Below are positions 30,630-45,600 of a DNA stretch of 64,000 nucleotides, piece by piece (the first letter of the stretch is position 1; each line of letters starts with the position of its first letter). A program made the position numbers and the translations under genes. The stretch is from the NCBI GenBank assembly GCA_030141605.1, contig JAQGDQ010000688.1, positions 25,001 to 89,000 on the forward strand, written 5' to 3'. The notes beneath the pieces were generated by a model. It ran no database searches. It worked only from the letters and a program-made list of their open reading frames with translations, and was not told where the DNA came from. Source of the DNA: Tubiluchus corallicola. Taxonomy: Eukaryota; Priapulida; Priapulimorpha; Priapulimorphida; Tubiluchidae.

Positions 30630-33600
30630 GTAGGTATTCAGTAGAGTAGAACTTTGCTTTTTTATAAACAGGTTCACGGATGGTACATTTCTCTATAAAC
30701 AAATGGCAACACTAAGGCTGTGGTTTCAAAACATAATTTATTGTGGCATTTTGCCAACAGCTTTTGGTATTTTCTAGCGAATACTCTGTTTAGTGTTTAA
30801 TGGTAAAATGAATGAACTTAGAATTTGTAACATTACGGCTAACCTAGCAAGCAGCGAAATGTTGTCGGGTTGGTAGGGCCTCCGGAATTCACGGAAATGG
30901 GCAACTGAGGCAGAAATATCTATGCAAAACAGAATGGGCCCGATTTCCGACTTTCCTGCAAATTTAATGCGTACTAGAGGTGGAATTTTCTTCACTTGTT
31001 ACTTTCCTGCAAAACAAAGTAGTTTTTTTCAGCCTTTTGGGACGTTATTAGAAGCCCTTGGCCGAGTTTTATTTTTTATGCAACATGCGTTCCTACTTTC
31101 ACTTTGTTTTTGCATTTGTGACGAGAAATACTGGAAATTATTTGTGCGAGCTTTTGTAGCAAATCGCATTACGTTTGTGGAAAGGTTTCCCCAGTTCTCA
31201 CAAACATGATCTGACAATATTATGCGTGTGACAGCTAGCCAGGGAATTTCCCGATGATTTGTACGACATTTGTAGTATTCTGTAACTTTTGTGCGCGAAT
31301 TAAATGTTGGCATTCTTATTTTATCTTAGCCAAATACAAGTACCCGATAGACAACATACTTAATTAATTTAAAAATTTATTTTTTTAATTAAGTGTATCC
31401 CACATCACATAATTTGATGATAAATATTAGTAACAGGGTCATGTAGCTTCTAATTTCTGCGAAGCCCTTTGATTTCGTCTGCAACATGTCAGAAACGTAT
31501 CGTGTTGAATCAGCAGATTGTTCATTACAGGTTGATGTTTCATATACTATATCATTTTCAAGTACGGGTTTTTCAAGTATACATTTTAACACCAATAACA
31601 CTGGCAAAGCATTTCTGGTAGTTAAATAAATCTGGATTAAAATCTTAATTAACGATGAGCGAGCCCAACTATTGATGACATTACAAACGAACATAATTTT
31701 CAACAGGAAAAATTATTCATCGAGCGTGTTACATGTGTTTGCGAAAGTGAAAATTGAAGTACAGTGCTACTGTAAGATATTCAGTGTGTTGACCTAAAAA
31801 TAGGCAAGTTCTAAGATAAAAATTCAAATTTCAAATTTACTGCTGTACTTATGATGCATAAGCCGTCGAACATATGTAGTGCGTCAGAAGCTAACACAAC
31901 TGAACTGAAAGGTACAGCACCTGTTTTTGTGCAATACGTTCTCGAATGCAGGCGCTAGTGACCATCTAACTAGAAAATGGTGAAATGCATGTAACAGCAA
32001 AGAACTAGTGGCAAGAACATGAAATTGTATTTGTGTGGTGATAATTCTTTCAGGTAAGTCATTTTGGAAAAAATAGTATGTTTCTTTCAATATTTTAAAG
32101 AGCAGATTATTTTGACCTACAGTTTAAGATCGGGTCTGGTTTCGCTTTAATATTAAATAAATTTTAAATAAATTATCTTATAGTGTGAATACAGGATATA
32201 GGACTCAACTGAATAATAGCGTAACAGATACGGTACTCCAGTTAGCCCAAGAAAAAGCTTGAAGGAAAGGGATGATTTATCCTGTTCTACCCCAATTTGA
32301 AGTACAGTAAAAAGTATACGCTTTAACACTTACCTTAATGCCAAAGTGTTTTTGATAATTAAATAATAGGTTAAAAACTTAATTAATGACAGGCGACCGC
32401 AGCTAGTGATGACATCACAACTGAACGTAATTTTCAACAGCACAAACATTTCATGAGCATGTTGCACATGTTTGCAAAACTGTAAATTGAAGTTCATTGT
32501 GCCACTGCACAACATCCTGTGTGATACACAAAAACTGTGCAAATTTTAATTTTAAAATTCAGATTTCTAGTTTACCATTGTGCATACAAGATCTTGAACG
32601 TGTGCACTACATCACAACTGAACAACTTTGAACTGAAGTGAGAGTACAGCACCTGTTTTTTGTACAATGTATTTCAGAGATGCAGGTCTTATTGCCCATC
32701 TAAATAGCAAATGATCAGATGCCCATCTAGTTAGCAAATGATGAGATGCGTGTAACAGAGAAAATTAAGCACGCGAATGCAAAATTCGGCTTCTGCAGTA
32801 ATAATTTTTTTTCACGTAAGTCATTCTTGAAAAAATGGTAAAAAAAATTCTTGAATGTTCTATTTCTGTATTCTGTAGGATAGATTGTTTTGAGCTGTGA
32901 TTTCAAATTGTGTCCGGTTTTCCTTTAATTTTTCATAATTCTGACTAATCCCTTTCAGTCGTCAGTGACTCTTTCAAGGAAATTAAATGTTCTTTGCATC
33001 ACTAAGTACTGACGAAATTTCCGCAATTTCAGTGAACTGTGAGTGCTATGTGTAAGGATTTTGGCGTGGTAAGCTAAATACGTAAACCAGCTGTGCACAG
33101 TACATGTATTCATGCATAGCTTTAGGTGTATTAAGGTGTCATATGAATTGTGTCTCATACCTGTATCCTGTATTCACACTATAAGATAATTTATTTAAAA
33201 TTTATTTAATATTAAAGCGAAACCGGACCCAATCTTAAACTGTAGTCAAAATAATCTGCTCTTTAAAATATTGAAAGAAACGTATTATTTATTCCAGAAT
33301 GACTTACTTGAAAGAATTATCACCACACAAATACAATTTCACGTTCGTGCCACTAGTTCTTTGCTGTTACATGCATTTCACCATTTTCTAGTTAGACGGT
33401 CACTAGCACCTGCATTTCGAGAACGTGTTGCACAAAAGCAGGTCCTGTACCGCTCAGTTCAGATGTGTTCGTTTCTGATGCACTACACATGTTCGACGGC
33501 TTATGCATAAGTACAGCGGTAAATTTGAAATTTGAATTTTTATCTTAAAACTCGCCTATTTTTAGGACAACACACTGAATATCTTACAGTAGCATTGTAC

Positions 33601-36600
33601 TTCAATTTTCACTTTCACAAACACGTGCAACACGCTGATGGAATATTTTTCCTGTTGAAAATTATGTTCATTTGTGATGTCATCAATAGTTTGACTCGCT
33701 CGCCGTTAATTAAGATTCTAATCCAGGGGTGTGCAAATTATCTGACTAGCCGGGCCACATTAAACTTTCCCGCAATTCCTGTGGGCCACAGGCAGTTTGA
33801 TTAAGGAGCCAAGTACAGAAAGGCCTAATAACGATTTTTTTGCATCCGACCTGCGTACATCATTACTACTACACTCAAGAAACTATTTTAGAAGTTATTA
33901 AAATTTATATTACAAACCATATATTTCTACTGCCGGGACAGATAGTGGTAATTTCATTACAATGCATATTAGTAATGTGTATCACACAGTCTGTGTAGTA
34001 CAGTGACATTAAGCTACAACCGTCTTGAAAGGGTTAATGGCACCGATCTTGTAGAAAAAACTACCCGCACGATCTTTGGGATCGTGGCATGGACTTCAGC
34101 TGGATACACTCAATTAATCGCCTGGGCCACACTTTCATTAGGTTGACAAATCTCTTCGCGGGCCGCACAAATTCTCTCGGCGGGCCGCAATGTGCACACC
34201 CCTGTTCTAATCCATTATTTAACTACCAGAAATGCTTTTCCAGTATTATTGGTGTTAAAATGTATACTTGGAAATCCCGTACTTGAAAATGAACTAGTAT
34301 ACGAAACATCAACCTGTCTTCCTATAATAAAGGAATCACCACAGGTCTACAGATTCCATTTCTTTCCACCCTTGAACTTGTGAGCTGATTTTCTGCTCTT
34401 CTCGGGGCTCTAGCTAATCCGGGGCTTAACACTGAATGGTCTCTTTAGTTGATTCTCTGCGAATCCAGCTCATAAATCCTCCTCTTCTATTAATCTGCCC
34501 GGACAGCAAACTAAATGTTATTCCATCTATAGAAGCTCCACGTATGCAGCTCTGATCAATATTATAGCCAAAGCTTCGTCCACAACGATGGGAAATTTAT
34601 AATTCTCTTTTGAACGGCGTTTCTCTCTGCATATGTAGCATGAGAGAGGATCTTGCCTCGAGAAGAGATGCCTTAGCATTACGTAGCACTCTTTGGACAA
34701 TTATATGGCGAAATTTGTTAGAGGTCAGCTTGCTACACGAAGCCATTAATTGGGACCTCCCGGTGGAGCTACCGCTGATGGTTTGCTGATTAGGAGCAGT
34801 TATTGAGACTGAAGCCATGTAAGTTCCTCCCCGGGAGATTACTTTCTTCTTCTTCGTGATCGCACTTTATTGCATTGTGTTCATCTGCTAGTTTAGTTTC
34901 TGCATGTTGCCATGGTTACGTACTTTGTTACAAAAAAGTGACAAGGCCCTTTCGAAACGAGTGATACATTTTTTAGACAGAAACGTGGTGCCGTGTTCAA
35001 ATAAATCGAATAGACCACATTCAGAGCTTGAGTTCTTCTAGTCAAAAGATATCTGCTTTAGAGAAATTTTTTACTTGTCTATATGAGTACATTGAATAGG
35101 CTGCTCACATCAGACCATTTTATTATAAGTTATTCCTAGTGGTAATTGTTATGTTAAAACGATAATCAAGTTTTACACTGGGTTTCATTATAAAACTTTG
35201 CACAGAAATTTCAGTATTATCCGGGTTTAACTATTCGTAGTTTAACAATATGCAGAATTTGGAAACTGAAATGAATAATAAGAGTGGACTTATTCTTTGA
35301 GAGCATTTTTAACACTTTCTTTTTGTTGTTGTCAAACTAGAGAGTTCGTTTAGTGGCTGCTGGCTAACTTAATTTGATTGGGCGCGTATTCTTTAGTCGG
35401 AAGTTATTCGTAATGTGAAAGCACAGTCTGGGCTGAGTCTACCCAGTTTTGTTCTTAAACAGATCAGACGTTTTTTTAACGTCAGAAACACAACAGATTT
35501 GAGACAGATACAATGATTTAGCAAAATTCGAGGGCAGTGCAATAAACATTTCGTTGAATTTTGTGCAATGTTTGGTCTCTTGCCTTGTCATAGCTTTCCT
35601 TGAATTTGTGTCCATCTTGAAACACTTAAATGTCCCGCTGGCATGGCTGTACTACAATATGTACTTTCACTTAAAAACACCATTGCCCGAGGTAATGATC
35701 AGTAATCACCCTAAGTACAGGTTTGACACACCCTGCAGCTTATATCTGTGCAATATTTAAGAAATCTAGTCTCACTTTCACTTAATAATGGGTGATAGTT
35801 TTCTGGGTTATTGGGTTGCTGATGTCCCATGGCTGACATAATTTCGGTTATCTGTTCCTTTCTAATAAATAATGTAAGCTAAGTCGCGGCTAAAATGTGA
35901 TGATTTTACAATAGGCGTGATCCGTTAAAGATTTTAATTGTATCTTGTAACGTACTACTCATACTAAACTAAAGTAGATTTTAGTTTAGAGTAGAGTAGA
36001 GTAGTATGAGTTTTAGTAAACTAAAATAAACTAATCAACTTTTTAACTTTTTATTATTATTTTTATTATTTTAAACCCACATCACAAGTTCACAATTTGG
36101 TAACTTTATACAGTGTTCCCTCGCCACTTCGCGGCTCGTTTATCGCGGACTCGCTGTTTCGCGGATTTTCATTTTAAAGGAATATTTTAAATCATGAAAA
36201 ATTACCATTTACGGTAAATAGTGTATTTATTCGGCAGATGAATACACACCAAAAACGAAACGTAGTACTTGCGCCTGCTTAAGATGCTACTTGCCGACGT
36301 GAGATTGTACACAACACACGATTGGTTGATTGACGGAAAGCGACCAACCAGCGAATGCTGCTCTGTATCCCAGTCGCTGATTGGCTCAGGTACCGTGAAT
36401 TTGTTTTCTTGTACGGTGTTTATGAAATTTTCGTTAGAGACTGAACTTATTCAAGCCCTACGATGCCACCCAAATGTGTAAGTATTAAATAAGTATAGCG
36501 TCCCTACTTCGCGGAAATTCACTTATTGCGGGTGGGCCTGGAACGGAACACCCGCGATAAGTGAGGGAACACTGTATATGGCTTACATACTGATGTGGGT

Positions 36601-39600
36601 TGGGAGACCCGTGAATGACAAAAAGCCGCAACTGTACGGGCCACCCAGATCAATAGCATACAATAGAATACAATTGTTTGATTGATGGAGACAAGAGGTG
36701 ACGTAACAATGACGACCAATAAACAATTACTCTAATACTATTACTTTATAGGATTTTACGGACTGAAGTATGAACGACTAAAGTGAAATAATAATAATAA
36801 TGACAACAATGACGACGATAACGGCAGCGGCGATGACGACGACAATAATAATAATTTATTTGCCTTCAGAATAACAATCATAGATAGTATATAACAATGT
36901 GTTACAAAGTTTAGAGAAGGATAAGATGGCGAAAGAGCAAATGGTCATCTAGTCTGCCATCCCTAAATAGTGAATCTACTTATTTCAGCATGGCGAGTAA
37001 ATGTTAATAGAACAAAATACAAAATAGAAGAGGAAAACAGATCATAATTAAATTGATGGCAAATAATTATGGTAAATAAAATTATGCAAATTTACACAAA
37101 ACAAAGTGAAAATAAAATTATTAAAGCAGAATTCTATGGGCAAAACAAACTAGTTAAAAAGCAAAATAGCTAACAAATTAATAAATTCATGTAATATAAT
37201 AATCAAAAGGAAATAATCAAATACTCATAAACAAATTCGATAGAAAACTCATAACAGATCAGCCAAAAATCACATTGATAATAACTGACTGATAATTAAT
37301 TGCAAAATTACAGAAGTGTGTAGCTATGCTGACTAATTATTATATAGGTCTGTGTAAAAGTGAACATCTGTACTGTGCGGTACCGTTTAGGTGAAGTGTA
37401 AAAGATATGCATGCATGACAAGTAAATTACTAACTTATCTAGGTAAAAAAACGTATCGTTTTGCGCATCGTTTCATTGATATGCTGCCTTTGTTCAAAAT
37501 GGGGCACGACAAAAGGCCGCTTGAAGTGTAAAAGAGAATGGCAGGAAAAATGGTTAGTAAAAAGACAGTAAGAAAGTGATACGAACACTGGTGCTCTGTA
37601 GTATTGCACAGTATTTTTACACGTCTTAAAATTTGACTAAATTGGTCATTTCAAAATCTTTAAACACCAAATGTTTAAATGGGAAAAAAATGCAATTTTA
37701 AAGTGTGTCCTAAAAAAACTTTTTACTCAAACTTATATTACTTAACATTACGCTTACTTGCTTGAAAAACTTAACCCTTTCAAACCCGTTGTATCCCGTG
37801 GGATACGAGAATATTTTCTGCATTTAAAATTAATAAAATGTTAAAACTGACAGTTATTTGATCTGTTAATAGTTATTTTGATTTAAGCCAATAACAATTG
37901 ACTAAAAATGGTGATAAAATGGCAAACTAGAAAATCTACATAGCATAAAAAACTGCGCAAGGTACAGTACTTTAGAGACGACTTTGTACAGATCAGCATA
38001 GTATGCGTACTAAATGTCTTAAATACTTTAAAAAATACATTTAGCAGTTGCAAAATGAAGCACAATTTATGCTTCCACTGAATCCCAATGTATCCCGTGG
38101 GATACAGGCTATATTTAGCACGCGGGCACAGGTAGAAAAAAATAATAATTATGTGTAAACAAGATGGACATACTGAACAAAAGCACCAAGCGAAAAAAAA
38201 TTTTCTTATTAAAAAATAATTTGGGATTGAAAGGGTTAAGTAACTAGGAAAAAAAGATATTCGCACCAACTCGTAAATATCATTGACTCATTTTCCCAGT
38301 GTGCACCAATGAGTCATCAAAAAACGTATTTTTAATCTTATTGACAAGATAAAATAATTTATACTTTTGCTTAGTTTGTGATGTGTATGCTACGAATGCT
38401 CTAATTATTTTTCAAACTTTAAGCGACGTTGTTTGAACTTGTTTAAAACGATTTACCGCCAAAATGGCTGTGCCTGGCAGTCATCGCGGGAGTTTAAATT
38501 TACATGTTTTGTTCAGCGTTACTGCCGAGGCAAGCCCAGCGTGCAAAAGCACAGTATGTAAGGAATACAAAATTTCAAGACAAAGTTTTTATTCTTAATG
38601 TCAGCAAAGGTTTCCTTGTGCTTTAGAAATGCCAGATAACAAATTTTTGCTTAAATTTCTCCAACTTTACTGATTGCAGCAATTTCGTTCCCGTCAAATC
38701 TTAATTTAATCAGTTCGCATGGATCGCAATACGGCAAGATTACAAATAATTCAAAGACGATCTTGGTATGTGTTCAGTTTAGATTAAATTTATAGCGAAC
38801 TGATAAATGGCATTTGCTCTGAAAGCTGAAACGATGGTTTTTCAAGTGAAGACAGTTGATCAGAGTTCTATCCTATGCTATGTATGATCAGTATTCATTG
38901 CTTAACATTGATTCACGTATTTGTGTAGCTAGTTTAAACATAAGTGCTTGAGTTAGGCGGTGTAAAGGTGACTTCGTTTCAGCCACTTTTACGTTTTGTT
39001 CTATGGCACCTCCAGGAGCAGCATGTTCCATTTCGTCCAAGCGTAATTTTTGTTTCTTTTGGGATTAATATGCATTTTTAAAACCTCGGTTGATTCTTTA
39101 CCCATTTGTACTTGTCGTTCCAGCTAAAGCGTAAGCTAGTGATTTTTCATTGTGCAAAAATCTTATTAAATGTATTTTTTAATTTAAAGGAAGACAGGAG
39201 GATTTTTCATGTACTACCCCATTTTCAAGTTGGATGAAAAGTATGCAATTAATACTGCAAAAGCCTTTCTGATAACTTAATAATAGTTTAAAAACTTAAT
39301 TAACGGCGGGCGAGCTCAACTGTTGATGACATCATTAACTAACACATCTGAACTGAGAGGTTCAGCACCTCTTTTTTGGACAATGCATTTCTGAAATGGA
39401 GGCGCTAGTGCCCGTGTAACTAGCGAATGGCAAAATGCACGTAACAGCGAAGAAGAACTAGTGGCACAAACCTGAAATTGTGTTTGTGTGGTAATAATTC
39501 TTTCGCGTAAGTCATTTTTGAAAAAAATGGCGTTTTCCTTCAATATTTTAAGAGTACAGTGTTCCTTCGCTACTTCGCAGTTCGTTTATCGCGGACTCGC

Positions 39601-42600
39601 TGTTTCGCAGGTTTTCAAAAATATTAATGTAAAATATTTATCGCGCTATTTTCGCTGTTTCGCGGGGTTTTGTGGTACTCCGTCTAAAGTATTTTTGCGC
39701 ATGCGTTTGATGAATTTTGCATAAAAAATCACAAAATGTATAAAAATTTATTAAAAATATTGATTCTAACATTAAAAGAATATAAATCATAAAAAATTAC
39801 CGTTTACAGTAAATATTGTATTTTTTCGGCGGATGAGTACACACCAAAAATGAAATGTAGTACTTGCGCCCGCTTGAGATGCTACTTGCCGACTTGAGAT
39901 TGTACACAACACACGATTATGTATAACACGCGTGTAGTGAGGGTCCGGTTTTGCTTTAAATACGTGCATTTTTTCATATGACGAAACTTAAATATATCCT
40001 TTAATTTATATAAGTGCATCCTCAAATAATTATTTTTGTTTTAAAAGAATTAATCTAAAGTTTTAATCAACTTGTCTCATCATAAACGTCGTCGTTTGGT
40101 AGTCTGTATTAGTAGTGCTGGATTTTGGCTTGCTGAGTCCGAACTCTATAAAAAAACAAAAAAAAAAGTGTTGTGTTGTACGTCTGCTTGTCTTGTATTC
40201 TCTATCTTCCTGTCAAATATTTATTTAAAAGTTCTAAACTCAAACTCCCACGATACTATCGAAAGAAATCCTTGTGGTGGCGTATCTAGGACAAGGGTGT
40301 GAAGTGCACAGCAGAGTTTACACAGCATGAATGCATTGTGGTGGTCTAGTTATTGTTACCGCCATTGTTACTAATCCATTGTTACTAATTTATTGTTAGC
40401 TCCACTGTTAAGTCAATTGATAAATATTTGGATGAGCCAGGCTTGAATGACACCGTAACGTCTTGAACGGCTATGATGTATTGATCAAGTTCTGTTAAGT
40501 AGATCTCTGTCCAGGTAACTTAGACTTTCTAGGTATCTGAGTCAGGTGTGCAATTACACTTTCACTTTGGTCTAAATACGTATTTATTAAACACTCGGTA
40601 CGCTCATATTTGCGGCATATTGACAACATAAAATGCACACACGAGACAGAATGCGAGACAGCCTATTAGAGCTGTCTGAAGAGCAATTTAATGAATGCTA
40701 TTATATAAATATATGATTGAATAAATTACAAATAAAATAGAATCAATACATTGCAAGCAATTACAATATTACGACAGTGATAAACAAACGCTATAAACAA
40801 ACACACAAATAATAAGCAAGCAATATTGTATATTGTATAATAAGCAAGCAGTATTTCACAACCAATTACTATATTATATCAATAATAAATAATTACCATG
40901 CATATGAATATGAAAATATTAATGAATTTTATTATTCAAGTATATTTGTAGACAAAAACATATTAATTGGATTTAAATCATTTGCTATTTTGTAAGAAAT
41001 CTATTACAGTTAGGAATAAATTGCAATTTACTTCCTCAGACCAATTGTTACAATAGTGATGGGCGATTAATAAATTAATAGAGATTACAACCACGTATAA
41101 ATCGATATAATCGGCTATTGAACAGCAATTCAGTTAATCGAGAGCAAAATGTACCAGTTACACGCAGACTAAAAGGCAGTGTTTTAGCACAAATAAACTG
41201 AACTCTTGCCCATTTTTTCTTCATTTTTTTCACCTTACACAATGCACGCGTTTGCAAACCACAGTGTTGCAAACTGGGATTTGTTTTTAATAATAAATTT
41301 ATTTGAAAAAAAAGAAATTCGTTTTATTTGTTTTAACGTAACGTGTGTACTTGATGTAGTAATAAGAGTAGTTTCGAATGTGTACGTATCTATAAAAATA
41401 GTTTGCAAGTACGAAAATAGCAGGCGGCAACGAAAGCCATGAAGAAGTTTATAGGCTGTATTTCAGTGCTGCAATGTTTGAAAAATGTGGCTGAAACACT
41501 AAAAATTTGTCACAAAAGATTCATCCTGATATCAAATGACAAGAACAAGATCGTAATAGAATTAGAAAATTTCGAAATCGTTCATCACTACGTTTCAGCC
41601 ATTTAAGAGTAATTGAATTAATCCCATTCACCTGCAAACCAGATTCACTTCCTTTTCACGGCCTTTTTTTTAAAAACTACTTCCGTTTTCTTCAAAAGCC
41701 GGTTTTTTTTTAGTATGCGACGTAAGTTTTATAAAGTTTTACTTCGTTTTCCAAAACTTTACATGCCCAGTAACGTTGTAGAATGTAGATTTTAGTAATG
41801 TTATGGAATGTAGATTTTAGTAATGTTATGGAATGTAGATTTTAGTAATGTTATGGAATGTAGATTTTAGTAATGTTATGGAATGTAGATTTTAGTAATG
41901 TTATGGAATGTAGATTTTAGTAATGTTATAGAATGTAGATTTTAGTAATGTTATAGAATGTAGATTTTAGTAACGTTATAGAATGTAGATTTTAGTAATG
42001 TTATGGAATGTAGATTTTAGTAATGTTATAGAATGTAGATTTTAGTAATGTTATGGAATGTAGATTTTAGTAATGTTATAGAATGTAGATTTTAGTAATG
42101 TTATGGAATGTAGATTTTAGTAACGTTATGGAATGTAGATTTTAGTAACGTTATGGAATGTAGATTTTAGTAACGTTATGGAATGTAGATTTTAGTAACG
42201 TTATGGAATGTAGATTTTAGTAATGTTATAGAATGTAGATTTTAGTAATGTTATGGAATGTAGATTTTAGTAATGTTATGGAATGTAGATTTTAGTAATG
42301 TTATGGAATGTAGATTTTAGTAATGTTATGGAATGTAGATTTTAGTAATGTTATGGAATGTAGATTTTAGTAACGTTATGGAATGTAGATTTTAGTAACG
42401 TTATGGAATGTAGATTTTAGTAACGTTATTAAATGTAGATTTTAGTAACGTTATGGAATGTAGATTTTAGTAACGTTATGGAATGTAGATTTTAGTAATG
42501 TTACGGAATGTAGATTTTAGTAACGTTATGGAATGTAGATTTTAGTAACGTTATGGAATGTAGATTTTAGTAACGTTATGGAATGTAGATTTTAGTAACG

Positions 42601-45600
42601 TTATGGAATGTAGAACGAGAAAATGTATGCATAATATAAAACTTTATTAGGTACAAGCTCCTGTAAATATCACAGTAGATAGTACATTTATACAATGTTT
42701 ATGATCTATGTACGTAAAATGCCCAGTGTTGCAGATTTACTTACATGTGTATGCATTAACCGTATTGCACACTCTGTTATGTTCAGTGACTCCAGTTCAT
42801 CGTATGATTTGTTCATTTCTGGTTCCAAGTGCTAAGCTGTTAACGTGAGTGTAACGTTTGACGTGTTAATGCTGGTATTTATTATTATAATAATGATAAT
42901 AATGTATGGCTTGAATTTGATGTGAAGTTTGGCATGTTTTGTTTGATAACGGATGTCAAAAACCTCGAGCGTTCGCGCGTAAACTAATCGCTTCTTGTTT
43001 GTGTTGGACAGGGTCGATCAGAGGAACGGAAAACTGCTGGCAGTTTTGACGAAAACCATAGCTCAACTTCTCCACCAGCAGGTGAGCACGTTAAGGCCCG
43101 TTCATACCTCCATCATGCTGAAATCGAAAAACGAAAAAAACTCACGAGCTCATTACTACTTTTAAGAATCGTAAGATCATGGAAGGCTTTCCTTCTTTTA
43201 AGTCACATGATATTAAAGATATATTATTTAGAATCTTAATTTTATGATGGAAAAATGGCTCTTTTTTCTTCATTTTTCATATTCTAATATAAATTAGGTT
43301 AGGTAAGTTAGGTGACTAAAGTTGGCTTCTGACATCTGATTGGCTGTGGCGCAACAAATTTATAAAGGTTAAGCTAAACAGATTTGAAAAATTCACTAGG
43401 GGCCACTAGTACCCACATTTTGCACACAATTATAGCAATTTTTATTACATTTATTTGGCTGTAACACAACATTTTTATAAAAGTTAAGCTAAACAGATTT
43501 CGAAGATCACATACACTTAGCATACAATTATAGCAATTATGAATACATTTATTTGGCCGTAACACAACAAATTTATAAAAGTTAGCTAAATAGATTTCGA
43601 AGATCACATACGCTTAACATACAATTATAGCAATTACGAATACGTAACACGACACATTTCTAAAAGTTAAATTTAACAGATTTCGAAGATCACACACACT
43701 TAGCCTTCAATTATAGCAATTATGAATACATTTATTTGGCTGTAGCACAACAAATTTATAAAGCTAAACAGATTTTGAAGATCACACACACTTAACATAC
43801 AATTATAGCAATTATGAATAGATTTATTTGGCCGTAACACAACAAATTTATAAAAGTTAACCTAAACAGATTTTGAATTATATATATATATATATAATTT
43901 ATATATAAACAGCAAACAATTATATATATAAACTTTATTTTATTTTAGCATACAGTTATCGCAATTATGAATACATTTATTTGGCATTTATCAAAAATCG
44001 CTCGGCAGTCATTCTCCACCATCACTGCAAATGTTGCTCAAGCTTTATAGATTAAATCAGCTTCATGTCACGAGTGTCATGTTGTACGAGCCACTGGAGA
44101 GCTTTTAACTGACATGGACATCCATTATGCTCGCGAATGTGGAAGCTTTTACTTCGCTCTCAAGTGTGGGAGTTTACATCTCTGCGACATTTCTGTAAAT
44201 ATTGGTAGAGCACATCTTTACCTTTGAGCATGCAGCTGAGATTGAATGAACATTAACCACAACATTTAAAATTTGGACTAAGTAGTTGGTGAATTATTCA
44301 ATGATAACTCGTTAGATGCTGCATTTGTTTTTCTCTTTGACAATTATCTATACATTATAACATATAAATACAAAACTTTCCATACAATGTTATATATATT
44401 ATTTAGCAATACACTTACCTGTTTGAAAGACTAATATAATTAGAAAAGAAAATTCCTAATAATTTAAAACATTTGCATTAGCTGGTAAAACATCACTGAT
44501 TCACCTTCCCAGTGTGCACCATTGACTCACCATAAAATTGTCCTTATTGGCAAGGTACAGTCATAATATTTTTGCTTAGTTGGTAAAGTGTGCACTACGA
44601 TTACCCTGGTCATTTTTCAAACTCCACACAATGTTATCTAAACTTGTTTCAAACCACGTGCTATTAAAATGAAGCATGGCGGGAGTTTAAATTTACAACT
44701 TACAGTTTTACTACTAACTCAAATTCTGTGTGCATTAATGCAGTATCCAAGCAATAAGAACGTATCAAGATTATTTTTTGACCAATGTAATTAAAGGGTT
44801 TTCTTGTGCTTTAAAGAACGTCCGCGCAAATTCCAGTTGAAACACACTAGAATTTGTGTCTCTGTTTTTTAAAATAAGTTCGTTTATGCTTAGATACAGT
44901 AGAAAGGCTTAACTGTTCTTCAGTTTATTAACTATATATAATTGTTTTACAGTTTAATGATAAATTAGACAAGCAAAAAATACTGCTAATTGTCGACTTG
45001 CGACTGTTCGACCAGACCGCAACTTAAATAATTAATTATACATACCAACTATAACTCATATTTCTTTCAATTTTTAACATACATATTAACTCTAAATTGC
45101 CATCTGTTTTGACAAAAACTTAGTGCTTTTGTTCACATAACGTCTTGCATGTAGGGCGCACCGTTTTAAGATACGGATCGGCCTTGCGTCCAGTTCGTCT
45201 CACGACCAATCTGCCGTAACGCATTGTGGTCGTAAGCCGGCAACTGCCTTGTATTAGTTTTTAAACAGCCGTCTTTATTATTTTTTAATACTTCATCTTA
45301 CAGAGACATATGTGAGTACGTTTATCTCGTATATGCATTGGTTACCTCAGGCCGGTTATGAAATAGTTTGTTTCTGTCTTGCCCCATGTCAGTAGGGAGG
45401 GAGGAATTTTTTCCAAAGAAAATTTTTTAGAGCTTTGTGAATATTTGAAGCTGAATTGTGGAATATTTAAAATCATTTTAAATCAAAGTTTGTTTTCTCC
45501 CTTTAACAGTGATGTTTTAATTTTTTCAATGCACATTTTTTCATTTTATTTATTAGTTTTTCGTTTCATATTACTAAATTATCGATAATTATCGGTTATC

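Larger units (their letters stand above)
30630..43011 (+). other. EPN: Epsin intron 1 (12.4 kb)
   Basis: Phase 0. It holds family A elements in an inverted arrangement, a hAT MITE, pogo-like MITEs, a nested TTAA element and the 25-bp minisatellite. Stretches 34330-36105 and 39965-41765 show nothing I can support as genes. Confidence 0.9.

Noticed and set aside
30630-30640. Alternative epsin exon 1 donor four bases later (GTATTC)
   Set aside because: It would change the phase and bring a stop codon into exon 2; the donor at 30630 keeps the frame.
34500-34818. Minus-strand ORF MASVSITAPNQQTISGSS and adjacent frame FPIVVDEALAIILIRAAY
   Set aside because: Looks mildly coding, but there is no recognisable family, no clear splice sites, and a frame change is required; left unassigned.
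37883-38269. 128-codon minus-strand ORF
   Set aside because: It lies across the nested TTAA MITE and has no transposase features.
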